DNA of 64,000 nt, from the NCBI RefSeq assembly GCF_008693385.1, contig NZ_CP044065.1:434001-498000 (forward strand), written 5' to 3'. The notes beneath the pieces were generated by a model. It was given only the letters and a program-made list of their open reading frames with translations, ran no database searches and had not been told where the DNA came from. This document shows, piece by piece, positions 45,754 through 54,913 of this stretch. This DNA is from Cupriavidus pauculus. Lineage in GTDB: Bacteria > Pseudomonadota > Gammaproteobacteria > Burkholderiales > Burkholderiaceae. How positions within the stretch are numbered: position 1 is the first letter of the stretch; every line of letters starts with the position of its first letter. The position numbers and the translations under genes are program-made.

Positions 45754-45842
45754 TCGGACCCATTGTTTTTCGCTGTCGTCGTGTGGCGCTCCGTGCTCAT
45801 GGAGTGCCATGGACCACCTTTGGCTTCAAGGAAAAGGACCCC

Positions 45843-46556
45843 ATGACCAGACAAGCCGCTCGCCTCGCATGGGGTGGGCTTATTGCCATTGCACTGGCCG
45901 GCCTGATCGCCTGGATCGGCCCGGACGTCATCGCCGCCCATCGCGATCGCCTGCTGTACGACCTTGCCGATCATCTGCGCCTCGTGGCGATCTCGATGGT
46001 GCTCGCGCTCGCCACGGGCATTCCCGCGGGCATCGCGCTCTCCCGGCCGTGCATGCGCCGCTGGGCGGACCGGCTGATGCAGGTCTTCAACATCGGCAAC
46101 ACGGTGCCGTCGCTGGCCGTGCTGGCCCTGGCGCTCGCGGTGCTCGGCATTGGCGAGCGTCCCGCGATCCTCGCGTTGTGGCTCGCGTCGCTGCTGCCGA
46201 TCGTGCGCAATACGTACGAAGGGCTGCGCAACGTGTCGCCCGCGCTGCGCGAAGCCGCGCGCGGTATCGGCATGACGCCGCTGCAGCGCCTCGCGCGCGT
46301 CGAATTCCCGAACGCGCTGCCCGTGGTGCTCGCGGGCGTGCGCATCAGCCTGGTGATCAATGTCGGCACGGTGCCGCTGTCGTTCCTGATCGGCGCGAAC
46401 AGCCTGGGCGAGCTGATCTTCCCGGGCATTTACCTGAACAACCAGTCGCTGCTGCTGCTTGGCGCCGCGGCCACCGCGCTGCTCGCGCTCGTGCTCGATG
46501 CGCTGTTCGCGTATGCGGGGCACGTGTATCTGCGTCGCCGCGGGCTGGCGAATTGA
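45843..46556 (+). CDS. Osmoprotectant (glycine betaine/choline) ABC transporter permease 1
   Basis: A 237-residue permease of the OpuB/YehW type: five to six helices, with the coupling segment AREAARGIGMTPLQRLARVEFPNALPVVLAGVRISL and NTVPSLAVLALALAVLGIG. AAGGAAAAGG precedes the ATG. First gene of a four-gene unit, permease-receptor-permease-ATPase. Confidence 0.92.
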   Translation: MTRQAARLAWGGLIAIALAGLIAWIGPDVIAAHRDRLLYDLADHLRLVAISMVLALATGIPAGIALSRPCMRRWADRLMQVFNIGNTVPSLAVLALALAVLGIGERPAILALWLASLLPIVRNTYEGLRNVSPALREAARGIGMTPLQRLARVEFPNALPVVLAGVRISLVINVGTVPLSFLIGANSLGELIFPGIYLNNQSLLLLGAAATALLALVLDALFAYAGHVYLRRRGLAN

Positions 46557-46570
46557 AGGAGTCGGTACTC

Positions 46571-47557
46571 ATGGCATGGAATCCGGAAACGGAGCGCAAG
46601 GCGTTCTGGATCTTCGCGATCGTTGGAGCGATCTTCGCCGCGCTGCTGCTCGGCACCGCGCCGGCGCACGCGCAGGCGTCGCAGCCCGATGTGGGCACCA
46701 ACGCGAACGCCGCCACAAACGCCGCCACAAACGCCACGCCCCTGCGCGTGGGCGGCAAGAACTTCACCGAGCAGCTGATCCTGTCCTCGATGACCACGCA
46801 GTACCTGCGCGCGAAGGGCTTCGGCGCCGAACTGACGTCGGGCCTCGGCAGCACGCTCATGCGGCAGGCGCTCGAGTCGGGGCAGCTCGACGTGGTGTGG
46901 GACTACACCGGTACCGCGCTGATCGTCTTCAACCACGTGGAAGAGAAGCTCGATGGCCCCGAGAGCTATGCGCGCGTGAAGGCGCTCGACGGCGAGAAGG
47001 GCCTCGTGTGGCTCGCGCCTTCGCGTATCAACAACACCTATGCGCTCGCCATGCCGCGCGCGCGGGCGGAGGCGGCCGGCGTGACCACGCTGTCGGCGCT
47101 TGCCGCGAAGATGCGCGCCGGCCCCGACGACAAGCATCCGTTCGCGGTGGATATGGAATTCGCGGCGCGCCCCGACGGGCTCGAGCCGCTCAAGGCCGCC
47201 TACCAGCTGCCCTTCACACGCAAGGATGTCATCCAGCTCGATCCGGGCCTCGTGTACACGGCGCTCAAGAACGATCAGGTGGAACTGGGCCTCGTCTACA
47301 CGACCGATGGCCGCGTCAAGGGCTTCGACCTCGCGCTGCTCGAGGACGACCTGCATTTCTTCCCGCCCTACAACGCGGTGCCCGTGGTGCGCCGCGCGGT
47401 GCTCGACGCCCATCCGGAACTGGCGGGGCTGCTCGACGCGCTGTCGTCGAAGCTCGACAACGCCGCGATGACCGAGATGAACTATCAGGTCGATATCGGG
47501 CAGCAGCCCGTCGACAAGGTGGCCGGGGATTTCCTGCGCGCCAACGGCCTGATCTGA
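46571..47557 (+). CDS. Osmoprotectant ABC transporter substrate-binding protein
   Basis: A 328-residue OpuAC-type receptor. It has an N-terminal membrane/signal segment (FWIFAIVGAIFAALLLG, cleavage probably after AHA) and then a NAATNAATNAT repeat linker. The domain itself is PLRVGGKNFTEQLILSSMTTQYLRAKG, GQLDVVWDYTGTALI and LGLVYTTDGRVKGFDLALLEDDLHFFPPY. These match the quaternary-ammonium receptors YehZ/OsmX. Fourteen bases after permease 1, with GAAGGAG before the ATG. Confidence 0.92.
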   Translation: MAWNPETERKAFWIFAIVGAIFAALLLGTAPAHAQASQPDVGTNANAATNAATNATPLRVGGKNFTEQLILSSMTTQYLRAKGFGAELTSGLGSTLMRQALESGQLDVVWDYTGTALIVFNHVEEKLDGPESYARVKALDGEKGLVWLAPSRINNTYALAMPRARAEAAGVTTLSALAAKMRAGPDDKHPFAVDMEFAARPDGLEPLKAAYQLPFTRKDVIQLDPGLVYTALKNDQVELGLVYTTDGRVKGFDLALLEDDLHFFPPYNAVPVVRRAVLDAHPELAGLLDALSSKLDNAAMTEMNYQVDIGQQPVDKVAGDFLRANGLI

Positions 47558-47582
47558 CGTGACGACGTGACATGAGGAACCC

Positions 47583-48233
47583 ATGGACCTGATTGCCTAC
47601 CTTCAACACAGCTGGCCCACGCTGCTGCGGCTCACGGCGCAGCATCTCGCGCTCGTCGGTGCCGCCGTGACGCTGGCCATCGTGATCGGCGTGCCGCTCG
47701 GCATCCTGATCACGCGCCATCGCTGGCTCGCCACGCCGCTGCTCGCGCTGGCCACCATCGTGCTCACGCTGCCTTCCATCGCGCTGTTCGGGCTGATGAT
47801 CCCGATCTTCGCGCGCTTCGGCCACGCGCTCGGTTATCTGCCGGCCGTGACCGCCGTGTTCCTGTACTCGCTGCTGCCGATCATGCGCAATACGTACACC
47901 GCGCTCGTCAATGTCGACGCCGGCATTCAGGAGGCGGGCCGCGGTATCGGCATGACGACGTGGCAGCGCATGCGCCTCGTCGATCTGCCGCTCGCGGTGC
48001 CCGTGATCCTCGGCGGCGTGCGCACGGCCGTGGTGATGAACATCGGCGTGACGACGATCGCCGCGCTGATCGGCGCGGGCGGCCTCGGCGTGCTGATCCT
48101 CCAGGCCATCAGCCAGAGCAACATGAGCAAGCTTGCGGTCGGCGCGGCGCTCGTGAGCGTGCTCGCCATCGTCGCCGACCTGTGCCTGCAGCGCCTGCAG
48201 CGCGCGCTGACACCGAAAGGAATCCGACTATGA
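47583..48233 (+). CDS. Osmoprotectant ABC transporter permease 2
   Basis: A 216-residue permease similar to permease 1: LALVGAAVTLAIVIGVPLGILITRH, VLTLPSIALFGLMIPIFARFG and EAGRGIGMTTWQRMRLVDLPLAVPVILGGVRTAV. It ends in a short basic tail. The stop overlaps the ATPase start by 4 bases. Confidence 0.92.
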   Translation: MDLIAYLQHSWPTLLRLTAQHLALVGAAVTLAIVIGVPLGILITRHRWLATPLLALATIVLTLPSIALFGLMIPIFARFGHALGYLPAVTAVFLYSLLPIMRNTYTALVNVDAGIQEAGRGIGMTTWQRMRLVDLPLAVPVILGGVRTAVVMNIGVTTIAALIGAGGLGVLILQAISQSNMSKLAVGAALVSVLAIVADLCLQRLQRALTPKGIRL

Positions 48234-49378
48234 TCGAACTCGACAAACTCACCAAGACATTCGTGCAGAAGGACGGCACGCGCTCCAATGCCGTGGATGC
48301 CGTCTCGCTCGAGGTCCCGCGCGGGGAAATCTGTGTATTCCTCGGTCCGTCCGGCTGCGGCAAGACCACCACGCTCAAGATGATCAACCGGCTGATCGAG
48401 CCGACGTCGGGCACCGTGCGCATCGATGGCGAGGATACCGCCGCGATCGACGGCGTGGCGCTGCGTCGCAAGATCGGCTACGTGATCCAGCAGATCGGGT
48501 TGTTCCCGAACATGACCATCGAGGAAAACATCATGGTCGTGCCGCGCCTGCTGGGCTGGGACAAGCGCCGCAGCCGCGAGCGCGCGCGCGAGCTCATGGC
48601 CATGGTGCAGCTCGACCCGGACCGCATGCTTGGCCGCTATCCGCGCGAGCTGTCGGGCGGCCAGCAGCAGCGTATCGGCGTGATCCGCGCGCTCGCGGCC
48701 GATGCACCCGTGCTGCTGATGGACGAGCCGTTCGGCGCGGTGGATCCGATCAACCGCGAGAGCATCCAGAACGAGTTCTTCCAGATGCAGCGGCAACTTG
48801 GCAAGACCGTGATCATGGTGTCGCACGATATCGACGAAGCGATCAAGCTTGGCGACAAGGTTGCCGTGTTCCGTCGCGGCCAGCTCGTGCAGTTCGATCA
48901 TCCGGACGCGCTGCTTGCGCATCCCGCGGACGATTTCGTGCAGGCGTTCGTGGGCCACGACAACACGCTCAAGCGCCTGCTGCTGGTGCGCGCGGGCGAT
49001 GCGGCCACGATGCCGCCGAGCGCGGCACCGGGCACCACGCTCGCGCAGGCGTTCGGCGTGATGGACGACGCCGACGTGCGGCATCTGCCGGTGGTCGATG
49101 AGGCGGGCAGGGCGGTGGGATATGTCTCGCGGCGCGACGCGCGCGCGGGCATGACCGGCGGCGGGACCTGTGCGGAGGTGCTGCGGCCGTTCGCGGCAAC
49201 GGCCGCGTTCGACGAGCATCTGCGCATCGTGCTGTCGCGCATGTATCAGCACAACACGAGCTGGCTGCCGGTGGTGGATGCCGATGGCACGTACCTCGGC
49301 GAGGTCACGCAGGAGTCGATTGCCGACTACCTGAGCTCGGGCAAGTCGCGCGGCGCAAAGCTGGCGATGGCCGCATGA
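48230..49378 (+). CDS. Osmoprotectant ABC transporter ATP-binding protein with CBS pair
   Basis: A 382-residue ATPase of the OpuA/ProV type: Walker A GPSGCGKTT, VIQQIGLFPNMTIEENI, signature [15 protein letters not shown], Walker B VLLMDEPFGAVDP. After about 250 come two CBS motifs (AFGVMDDADVRHLPVVDEAG and MYQHNTSWLPVVDADG), which sense ionic strength or nucleotides in relatives such as OpuA. ATGA overlap with permease 2. Confidence 0.93.
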   Translation: MIELDKLTKTFVQKDGTRSNAVDAVSLEVPRGEICVFLGPSGCGKTTTLKMINRLIEPTSGTVRIDGEDTAAIDGVALRRKIGYVIQQIGLFPNMTIEENIMVVPRLLGWDKRRSRERARELMAMVQLDPDRMLGRYPRELSGGQQQRIGVIRALAADAPVLLMDEPFGAVDPINRESIQNEFFQMQRQLGKTVIMVSHDIDEAIKLGDKVAVFRRGQLVQFDHPDALLAHPADDFVQAFVGHDNTLKRLLLVRAGDAATMPPSAAPGTTLAQAFGVMDDADVRHLPVVDEAGRAVGYVSRRDARAGMTGGGTCAEVLRPFAATAAFDEHLRIVLSRMYQHNTSWLPVVDADGTYLGEVTQESIADYLSSGKSRGAKLAMAA

Positions 49379-49381
49379 TGC

Positions 49382-49413
49382 AAAAAGCCCCGCTTCCGTG
49401 AGGAAGCGGGGCT
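49382..49413 (-). terminator. Terminator shared by convergent genes
   Basis: Perfect 12-base stem AGCCCCGCTTCC / GGAAGCGGGGCT with a 4-base loop. On the minus strand it is followed by TTTT and ends the semialdehyde dehydrogenase gene; on the plus strand it lies 7 bases after the osmoprotectant ATPase stop but without a good T-run. Confidence 0.85.
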
Positions 49414-49447
49414 TCGAGGCGTCGCGCTAGGGCCCGCCGAGGGTCGC

Positions 49448-51025
49448 TTATGCGTGACCCAGTTCGCCATCCTTCAGGCGCCACAGGTTCAGCGGATTGC
49501 CATCCTTCACGGCTTCCGGCAGCAGGTCGGCCGGCACGTTCTGATAGCAGACCGGACGCAGGAAGCGATCGATCGCGGTGGTGCCCACCGAGGTCGTGCG
49601 CGTGTCCGACGTGGCCGGGAACGGGCCGCCGTGAACCATCGCGAAGCACACTTCCACACCGGTCGGATAGCCGTTGAACAGGATACGGCCCGCCTTGCGC
49701 TCGAGCGTGGGCAGCAGGCGGGCGGCCAGGGCGTGGTCGCCGGCGTCGGCCTGCACCGTCACGGTCAGCTGACCCTCGACGGCACGCGCCACGGCGACGA
49801 GGTCGTCGGCGTTACGGCAGGTCACGAGCACGGTCGACGGACCGAACACTTCGGCGTGCATGCGCTCGTCGGCCAGGAACTGCTGGGCCGATGCTTCGAA
49901 GAACGCCGGACGCGCCTGGTTCGGGCCCGTGGCCTCGAGGCCGCAGCCGACCTGCGACAGGCCGTTGATATCGGCCAGCTTGGCCACACCCTTCTCGAAT
50001 GCGCCGTGAATACCCGGGGTCAGCATCGTCGCGGCGGGCTTGCCGCCGATCGCCGCGGTGGCCGCCGCGCGGAACTTGTCCAGTGCCGGGCCTTCGATCG
50101 CGAGCAGCAGGCCGGGGTTCGTGCAGAACTGACCCACACCCATGACCAGCGAATCCACGAGATCCTTCGCGATCGACTCGCCACGCGCGGCCAGTGCTTC
50201 GGGCAGCAGGAACACGGGGTTGATGCTGCTCATCTCGGCGTAGACCGGAATCGGCTGCGGACGGTTGTTGGCGACCTGCGTCAGGGCGAGGCCGCCGACG
50301 CGCGAGCCCGTGAAACCCACGGCCTGGATGGCCGGGTGTGCGACGAGCGCGGTGCCGACCGCGATGCTCGCGCCGCCGACCATCGAGAACACGCCTTCGG
50401 GCAGGCCCGCGTCCGCCACGGCCTTCTGGATCGCGCGGCCCACGAGTTCGGACGTGCCCGGATGCGCCGGGTGCGCCTTCACGACGACGGGGCAGCCCGC
50501 GGCCAGCGCGGAAGCGGTATCGCCGCCGGCCACCGAGAAGGCCAGCGGGAAGTTGCTGGCGCCGAACACGGCCACGGGGCCGATCGCGATCTTCTGCATG
50601 CGCAGGTCCGGACGCGGCGGCGTACGCTCGGGCAGCGCGCTGTCGAGCGTGGCGTTCTGCCAGCGGCCGTCACGCAGCAGGCGTGCGAACAGGCGCAGCT
50701 GGCCCGTCGTGCGGCCACGCTCGCCGGTCAGGCGCGCCAGCGGCAGCGCGGTCTCGGCATTGGCGCGCTGGAGCAGTTCGTCGCCCACCGCCTCGATGTT
50801 GTCGGCGATCAGCTCGAGAAACTTGGCGCGTTGTTCCGGCGACGTCGCGCGGAACGTGTCGAACGCGGCTTCGGCCAGCGTGCAGGCGCGGTCCACCTCG
50901 GCGGTGCCGCCACCATGGAACGTCGGGGTCAGCGCCTCGCCGGTGGCCGGGTTGATGGCTTGGAACGTGTCTGCGGTGCCGCGCACTGCGCTGGCGCCGA
51001 TCAGCAATTCGCCGGTAATCGTCAT
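49448..51025 (-). CDS. 2,5-dioxovalerate (alpha-ketoglutaric semialdehyde) dehydrogenase
   Basis: A 525-residue aldehyde dehydrogenase of the KGSADH type that oxidises 2,5-dioxovalerate to 2-oxoglutarate at the end of oxidative sugar-acid routes (glucarate, galactarate, pentoses). Features: [39 protein letters not shown], catalytic Glu in [11 protein letters not shown] and catalytic Cys in [28 protein letters not shown] is the family N-terminus, so ATG 51025 is used. Downstream of its probable regulator. Confidence 0.9.
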   Translation of the reverse strand: MTITGELLIGASAVRGTADTFQAINPATGEALTPTFHGGGTAEVDRACTLAEAAFDTFRATSPEQRAKFLELIADNIEAVGDELLQRANAETALPLARLTGERGRTTGQLRLFARLLRDGRWQNATLDSALPERTPPRPDLRMQKIAIGPVAVFGASNFPLAFSVAGGDTASALAAGCPVVVKAHPAHPGTSELVGRAIQKAVADAGLPEGVFSMVGGASIAVGTALVAHPAIQAVGFTGSRVGGLALTQVANNRPQPIPVYAEMSSINPVFLLPEALAARGESIAKDLVDSLVMGVGQFCTNPGLLLAIEGPALDKFRAAATAAIGGKPAATMLTPGIHGAFEKGVAKLADINGLSQVGCGLEATGPNQARPAFFEASAQQFLADERMHAEVFGPSTVLVTCRNADDLVAVARAVEGQLTVTVQADAGDHALAARLLPTLERKAGRILFNGYPTGVEVCFAMVHGGPFPATSDTRTTSVGTTAIDRFLRPVCYQNVPADLLPEAVKDGNPLNLWRLKDGELGHA

Positions 51026-51148
51026 GATGGGAAGTCCTGCTGGAAAGAAGGGGAGGAAATCGGAAGCGTTCCGCGTGGGAGGCAAGCATACAGGCGCATG
51101 CGGCGCGCCCCGGGAAAATCAGCTTTGCATTATCGACATGGGACGGTC

Positions 51149-51160
51149 GTCATAGGACAT
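51149..51160. promoter_or_regulatory. Candidate operator before the semialdehyde dehydrogenase gene
   Basis: GTCATAGGACAT shares 11 of 12 bases with GTCATAGGTCAT at 52047, before the FadR-type gene. It is followed by CATATGACATG, adding an inverted GTCATATG. Located in the 191-base gap between the two genes. Confidence 0.5.
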
Positions 51161-51216
51161 CATATGACATGGCGGGCCGGATCGCAACCGCGCGGCCGGG
51201 GCCGCGCCGCGCGCAT

Positions 51217-51969
51217 TCAGGCGCCCGTCCCGGCGGCCATCGACGACGCCTTGCGCAGCCGCTCGCGGCTGTTGGTAAGGTGCATGCGCATCGCGGCCTT
51301 GGCCGCCTCGGGATCGCGCCGCTCGATGGCATCGTAGATGCTCTCGTGCTCGAAATTGACGCGCTCCAGATACTGCTCGCGCTCCGGCGTATTCACCTGC
51401 AGCCGGCTGCGCGGGATCACCATGGTACCCAGATGGCCCATGATGTCCGTGAAATAGCGATTGCCGGTCGCGCGTGCGATCGACAGATGGAATTCGAAGT
51501 CCGAGCGCACCGCATCGTTGCCCGCGGCCGCATTGCGCTTGAGTTCGTCGAGCGCGCGGCGCATCGCGTCCAGATGCTCGTCGGTACGGCGCGACGCAGC
51601 CAGGCTCGCGGCCTCGGCCTCGAGGCTCACGCGGAACTCGAGCATCGCGAGCACGTCCATCGCGGTGATCATCGCGGACGGATCGATGCGGAACGGCGAG
51701 TGGGTTTCGGCCGCACGCGCCAGCACGAACGTGCCGATGCCGTGACGGGTCTCGACCATGCCGCTCGCCTGCAGCCGCGACAGCGCCTCGCGCACCACGG
51801 TGCGACTCACGCCCAGCGTCGCCATGATCTCGGATTCGGTCGGCAGCTTGTCGCCGGGTTTGAGCTGGCCCTGCTGGATGCTTTCCGAGAGATTGCCGAC
51901 CACTTCCTCGGCGAGCGTGCGGCCGCGGCGGCGCAGCGGTGCGGGAGGGGCGATCGTGGCGTTGGACAT
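51217..51969 (-). CDS. GntR/FadR-family transcriptional regulator
   Basis: A 250-residue regulator: winged helix (about 20-90) with LKPGDKLPTESEIMATLGVSRTVVREALSRLQASGMVETRHGIGTFV in segments, then an FCD effector domain (about 100-235) with DFEFHLSIARATGNRYF. Likely a repressor responding to a sugar acid or its breakdown product, as suggested by the neighbour dehydrogenase. ATG 51969 (MSNATIAPP) is used; the frame opens at 52038. Confidence 0.88.
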   Translation of the reverse strand: MSNATIAPPAPLRRRGRTLAEEVVGNLSESIQQGQLKPGDKLPTESEIMATLGVSRTVVREALSRLQASGMVETRHGIGTFVLARAAETHSPFRIDPSAMITAMDVLAMLEFRVSLEAEAASLAASRRTDEHLDAMRRALDELKRNAAAGNDAVRSDFEFHLSIARATGNRYFTDIMGHLGTMVIPRSRLQVNTPEREQYLERVNFEHESIYDAIERRDPEAAKAAMRMHLTNSRERLRKASSMAAGTGA

Positions 51970-52046
51970 GATATTCAGCGGAGATTCGGCGGAGATTCGA
52001 CGAAAGCGGGCGTTCAGACGGCGGAGACGACGCTTCATTATACGTT

Positions 52047-52058
52047 GTCATAGGTCAT
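52047..52058. promoter_or_regulatory. Candidate autoregulatory operator of the FadR-type gene
   Basis: GTCATAGGTCAT followed by ACGACGACC, 78 bases upstream of the gene's ATG. Nearly identical to the site at 51149, suggesting one regulator controls both genes. Confidence 0.5.
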
Positions 52059-52168
52059 ACGACGACCGATAACGCACACCTAGCGTATGCGCGATCTTGC
52101 CGGTTGGCAAGGATTATGGCAACGGTGGGACGACTCGGGAAATGCCGGAAGACAGGTGGCGGAAGGCT

Positions 52169-52257
52169 GGCGGAAGCGGTGAGATTCGAACTCACGGATG
52201 GGTCACCCCATCGGCAGTTTTCAAGACTGCTGCCTTAAACCACTCGGCCACGCTTCC
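52169..52257 (-). tRNA. tRNA-Ser (anticodon TGA)
   Basis: Class II tRNA on the minus strand: acceptor GGAAGCG/CGCTTCC, D-arm TGGCCGAGTGGTTTAAGG, anticodon loop CTTGAAA with TGA at 52223-52221, long variable arm GATGGGGTGACCCATC, T-loop GTTCGAATC, discriminator G and encoded CCA. Reads UCA-type serine codons. Confidence 0.97.
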
Positions 52258-52433
52258 ATCGGGACTGCAGAGAAGAGCGCGCATTATACAAGCATGCGCA
52301 TGAATAAAACGACGCTTCCGCCGTGTCAGTCTCCGTCGGACAGCGCGGAACCTTGTGGTGTGCGAAGGTCTCTTACCCGACGTGGACCCCTGAGTGGGTT
52401 ACGCATCGATCAATGACAGAGGAGGGATCCCTT

Positions 52434-53027
52434 ATGCGCACTTCCAACAAGACCCATCGACACGGCGCCTATCGGCATGGCGCCATCATCGCCACCGTCA
52501 TGGCCGCCGCCGCGCTCGCCGGCTGTGCCCAGCCGGGCGGCTACGGCAACTCGGCCTACAACGCGCCGCCCCCGCCGGGATACAACCAGCCTGGCTACAA
52601 CCAGCCCGGCTATAACCAGCCCGGCTATGGCCAGCAGCCCGGCTACCAGCAACAGGGACCGGCGACCTATCAGGCCCCCGCGGGCTCCGTGTTCACGGGC
52701 CGCGTGGAGTCGATCGAGCCGATCACGACCGAACAGAACAGCTCGGGCATTCTCGGCACCGTGATCGGCGGTGCGGCCGGCGGTCTGCTGGGCAACCAGA
52801 TCGGCGGCGGACGCGGGCGTACCGCGGCCACCATCGGCGGTGCCGTGGTGGGTGCCGTCGCCGGCAATCAGGTGGAGAAGCGCACGGGCAGCAATACGAG
52901 CACCGTGTATCGCGTTAACGTGCGTCTGGACGATGGCCGCATGGCCAGCGTGACGCAGCGCGACGTCGGCGCACTGCGCATCGGCGATCGCGCGCGCGTG
53001 GCCAACGACATGGCCATGCCTTACTGA
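52434..53027 (+). CDS. Glycine-zipper outer-membrane lipoprotein (17 kDa antigen/SlyB type)
   Basis: A 197-residue lipoprotein: signal with lipobox ALAGC (Cys about 34), then four PGYNQ/PGYGQ repeats (52570-52640), a linker, and a glycine-zipper pair GTVIGGAAGGLLGNQIGGGRGR / AATIGGAVVGAVAGNQVEKR. It ends in a small beta domain (YRVNVRLDDGRMASVTQRD). SlyB-like proteins associate with the outer membrane under stress. GAGGAGG before the ATG decides the start over 52323. Confidence 0.88.
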   Translation: MRTSNKTHRHGAYRHGAIIATVMAAAALAGCAQPGGYGNSAYNAPPPPGYNQPGYNQPGYNQPGYGQQPGYQQQGPATYQAPAGSVFTGRVESIEPITTEQNSSGILGTVIGGAAGGLLGNQIGGGRGRTAATIGGAVVGAVAGNQVEKRTGSNTSTVYRVNVRLDDGRMASVTQRDVGALRIGDRARVANDMAMPY

Positions 53028-53046
53028 CCGTCGGCGCCCGGACGGC

Positions 53047-54285
53047 CTACAGGAACATCTCCTGCAGGTCGTTCAGGAAGCGCCGTCCCAGCTCGGTCGG
53101 GCGGATCGTCGTCAGGTCCGCCTCGAGCAGTCCCTTCTTCTCCGCCGCCGCCAGTTGCTTGCTGATGGCATGCAGCGGCAATCCCGTGCAGTCGTGGAAG
53201 CTCGATGCGGGCACACCGTCGGTGAGCCGCAGCGCATTGAGCATGAACTCGAACGGCAGTTCCTTCGCGTCGACGTCGCGCGATTCCTGCACGGCCTCGC
53301 CCGCGAGCGCCTTCTCCATATACGTGGCCGGATGCTTGTAGCGCATCTGCCGCAGCACGCGATGCGGAAACGACAGCTTGCCGTGCGCGCCCGCGCCAAT
53401 GCCGAGGTAATCCCCGAAACGCCAGTAGTTGAGGTTATGCCGCGCCTCGCGATGCGGCTGCGCATACGCCGACGTCTCGTAGTGGCGGAAGCCGGCCTGC
53501 GCCGTGCGCGCCTCGATCAGGTCCTGCATCTCGTACGCGATGTCCTCGTCCGGCAGCGCGGGCGGATATTTCGCGAACAGCGTATTCGGCTCAAGCGTCA
53601 GGTGGTACATCGACAGATGCGTGGTGCCGTAGCCCAGCGCCGACTCGAGGTCGTGCAGGCACTCGTCCAGCGTCTGCTGCGGCAGCGCGTACATCAGGTC
53701 CAGATTGACGTTGTCGAAGTGCCGCAACGCGATCTCGATCGCCGCGCGGGCTTCGCGCTCGCCATGAATGCGGCCCAGCGCCTGCAGATGCCGGTCGCTG
53801 AAGCTCTGAATGCCGATCGACAGCCGGTTGATGCCGCTCGCGCGGAAGCTCGCGAAGCGCTCGGCCTCGAACGTGCCGGGGTTCGCTTCCATCGTGATCT
53901 CGGCGTCCGCGTCCAGCGGCAGCAGCGCGCGGATATCGGACAGCAGGCGGTCCATGCCGGCCGCCGACAGCAGGCTCGGCGTGCCGCCGCCGATAAACAC
54001 CGTATGCACGGGGCGGCCCCAAACGAGCGGCAGCGATTGCTCGAGGTCCGCGCGCAGCGCGTCGAGGTACATCGCCTCGGGAATCTCGTGCGTGCCGCCC
54101 GGTGCCGCGTGCGAATTGAAATCGCAGTACGGGCACTTGCGCACGCACCAGGGGATATGCACGTACAGCGACAGCGGCGGCGACCCCGGCAGGGCGATCT
54201 GCCCGGGCTTGAGCCACAGCTGCTGATTGTCGGCGGGGGAGAGCGTCGCGGGCTTGGCGCTGCCAGCGGGAACGATCGGAATCAT
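53047..54285 (-). CDS. hemW: Heme chaperone HemW (radical SAM)
   Basis: HemW, 412 residues, binds heme and delivers it; formerly called oxygen-independent coproporphyrinogen oxidase-like. The cluster motif is CVRKCPYCDFNSH (CxxxCxxC, about 55-65), followed by FIGGGTPSLL, EANPGT and RLSIGIQSF. It lacks the extra cysteine of HemN (CVRKCPYCD, no Cys after CDF), which supports HemW. The start overlaps the rdgB stop by 4 bases. It is convergent with the lipoprotein gene. Confidence 0.94.
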   Translation of the reverse strand: MIPIVPAGSAKPATLSPADNQQLWLKPGQIALPGSPPLSLYVHIPWCVRKCPYCDFNSHAAPGGTHEIPEAMYLDALRADLEQSLPLVWGRPVHTVFIGGGTPSLLSAAGMDRLLSDIRALLPLDADAEITMEANPGTFEAERFASFRASGINRLSIGIQSFSDRHLQALGRIHGEREARAAIEIALRHFDNVNLDLMYALPQQTLDECLHDLESALGYGTTHLSMYHLTLEPNTLFAKYPPALPDEDIAYEMQDLIEARTAQAGFRHYETSAYAQPHREARHNLNYWRFGDYLGIGAGAHGKLSFPHRVLRQMRYKHPATYMEKALAGEAVQESRDVDAKELPFEFMLNALRLTDGVPASSFHDCTGLPLHAISKQLAAAEKKGLLEADLTTIRPTELGRRFLNDLQEMFL

Positions 54286-54896
54286 GTACCGATCCGCATG
54301 CCGTGCGTCTGCAGGCGGGCCACCAGCCCCTGCAGCGCCAGCGCGCGATGGCTGACGGTGTTCTTCTCTTCCGCGCTGAGTTCGGCGGCGGTCCTGCCGA
54401 TGCCGGGCAGCATGAAGTGCGGGTCGTAACCGAAGCCGCCGCTGCCGCGCGGCGCATCCACGACCTCGCCGGCCCACGTGCCTTCCGCGATCAGCGGACG
54501 CGGGTCGTCGGCATGCCGCACGAGGACCAGCACGCAGTAGTACTGCGCGCGGCGGTTGAGCTTGCCCGCCAGTTGCGAAATCAGGTGCGCGTTGTTGGCC
54601 GCGTCCGACTTGGGTTTGCCCACGCATTGCGCGTAGCGTGCCGAGTAGACGCCCGGCGCGCCGTCGAGCGCATCGACGCAGATGCCCGAGTCGTCCGCCA
54701 GCGCGGGCATCCCGGCCAGGCGGCTGGCATGGCGCGCCTTGGCCAGCGCGTTCTCGATGAACGTCGCATGCGGTTCCTCGGCCTCGGGAATGCCGAGCTC
54801 GCCCTGCGGCACCACGTCGAAGCCGAACGGCGCGAGCAGGGCGCCGAACTCGCGAAGCTTGCCGGCGTTGTTCGAAGCGAGGACCAGACGTTGCAT
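54282..54896 (-). CDS. rdgB: XTP/dITP pyrophosphatase
   Basis: RdgB/HAM1 family, 204 residues, removes non-canonical purine triphosphates. It starts MQRLVLASNNAGKLREF and has ATFIENALAKARHASR, ALADDSGICVDAL, PGVYSARYA and GFGYDPHFMLP. GGGAGG before 54896 decides the start. It lies 17 bases after rph; the rph-rdgB-hemW order is common in Burkholderiaceae. Confidence 0.97.
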   Translation of the reverse strand: MQRLVLASNNAGKLREFGALLAPFGFDVVPQGELGIPEAEEPHATFIENALAKARHASRLAGMPALADDSGICVDALDGAPGVYSARYAQCVGKPKSDAANNAHLISQLAGKLNRRAQYYCVLVLVRHADDPRPLIAEGTWAGEVVDAPRGSGGFGYDPHFMLPGIGRTAAELSAEEKNTVSHRALALQGLVARLQTHGMRIGT

Positions 54897-54913
54897 GTTG
54901 CCTCCCACGCGTT

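Larger units (their letters stand above)
45325..45842. other. Long divergent intergenic region and structured leader of the osmoprotectant operon
   Basis: Region of 518 bases with no supportable gene. It contains the palindrome at 45346, a strong plus-strand promoter at 45467-45495 and then about 340 bases of leader. The leader has inverted repeats that compete with each other (45686-45692, 45738-45744, 45747-45753) and a last hairpin TGGCGCTCC/GGAGTGCCA at 45784-45809, just before the ribosome binding site. A long structured leader points to RNA-level control or a small RNA. Confidence 0.55.

Noticed and set aside
45502..45842. 6S RNA, glycine, guanidine or yybP-ykoY element in the osmoprotectant leader
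   Set aside because: I compared remembered consensus features and found no match; the region is reported only as an unassigned structured leader.
53047..54285. hemN (oxygen-independent coproporphyrinogen oxidase) call
   Set aside because: The cluster motif and length fit HemW, and hemF is present; the extra cysteine of true HemN is missing.
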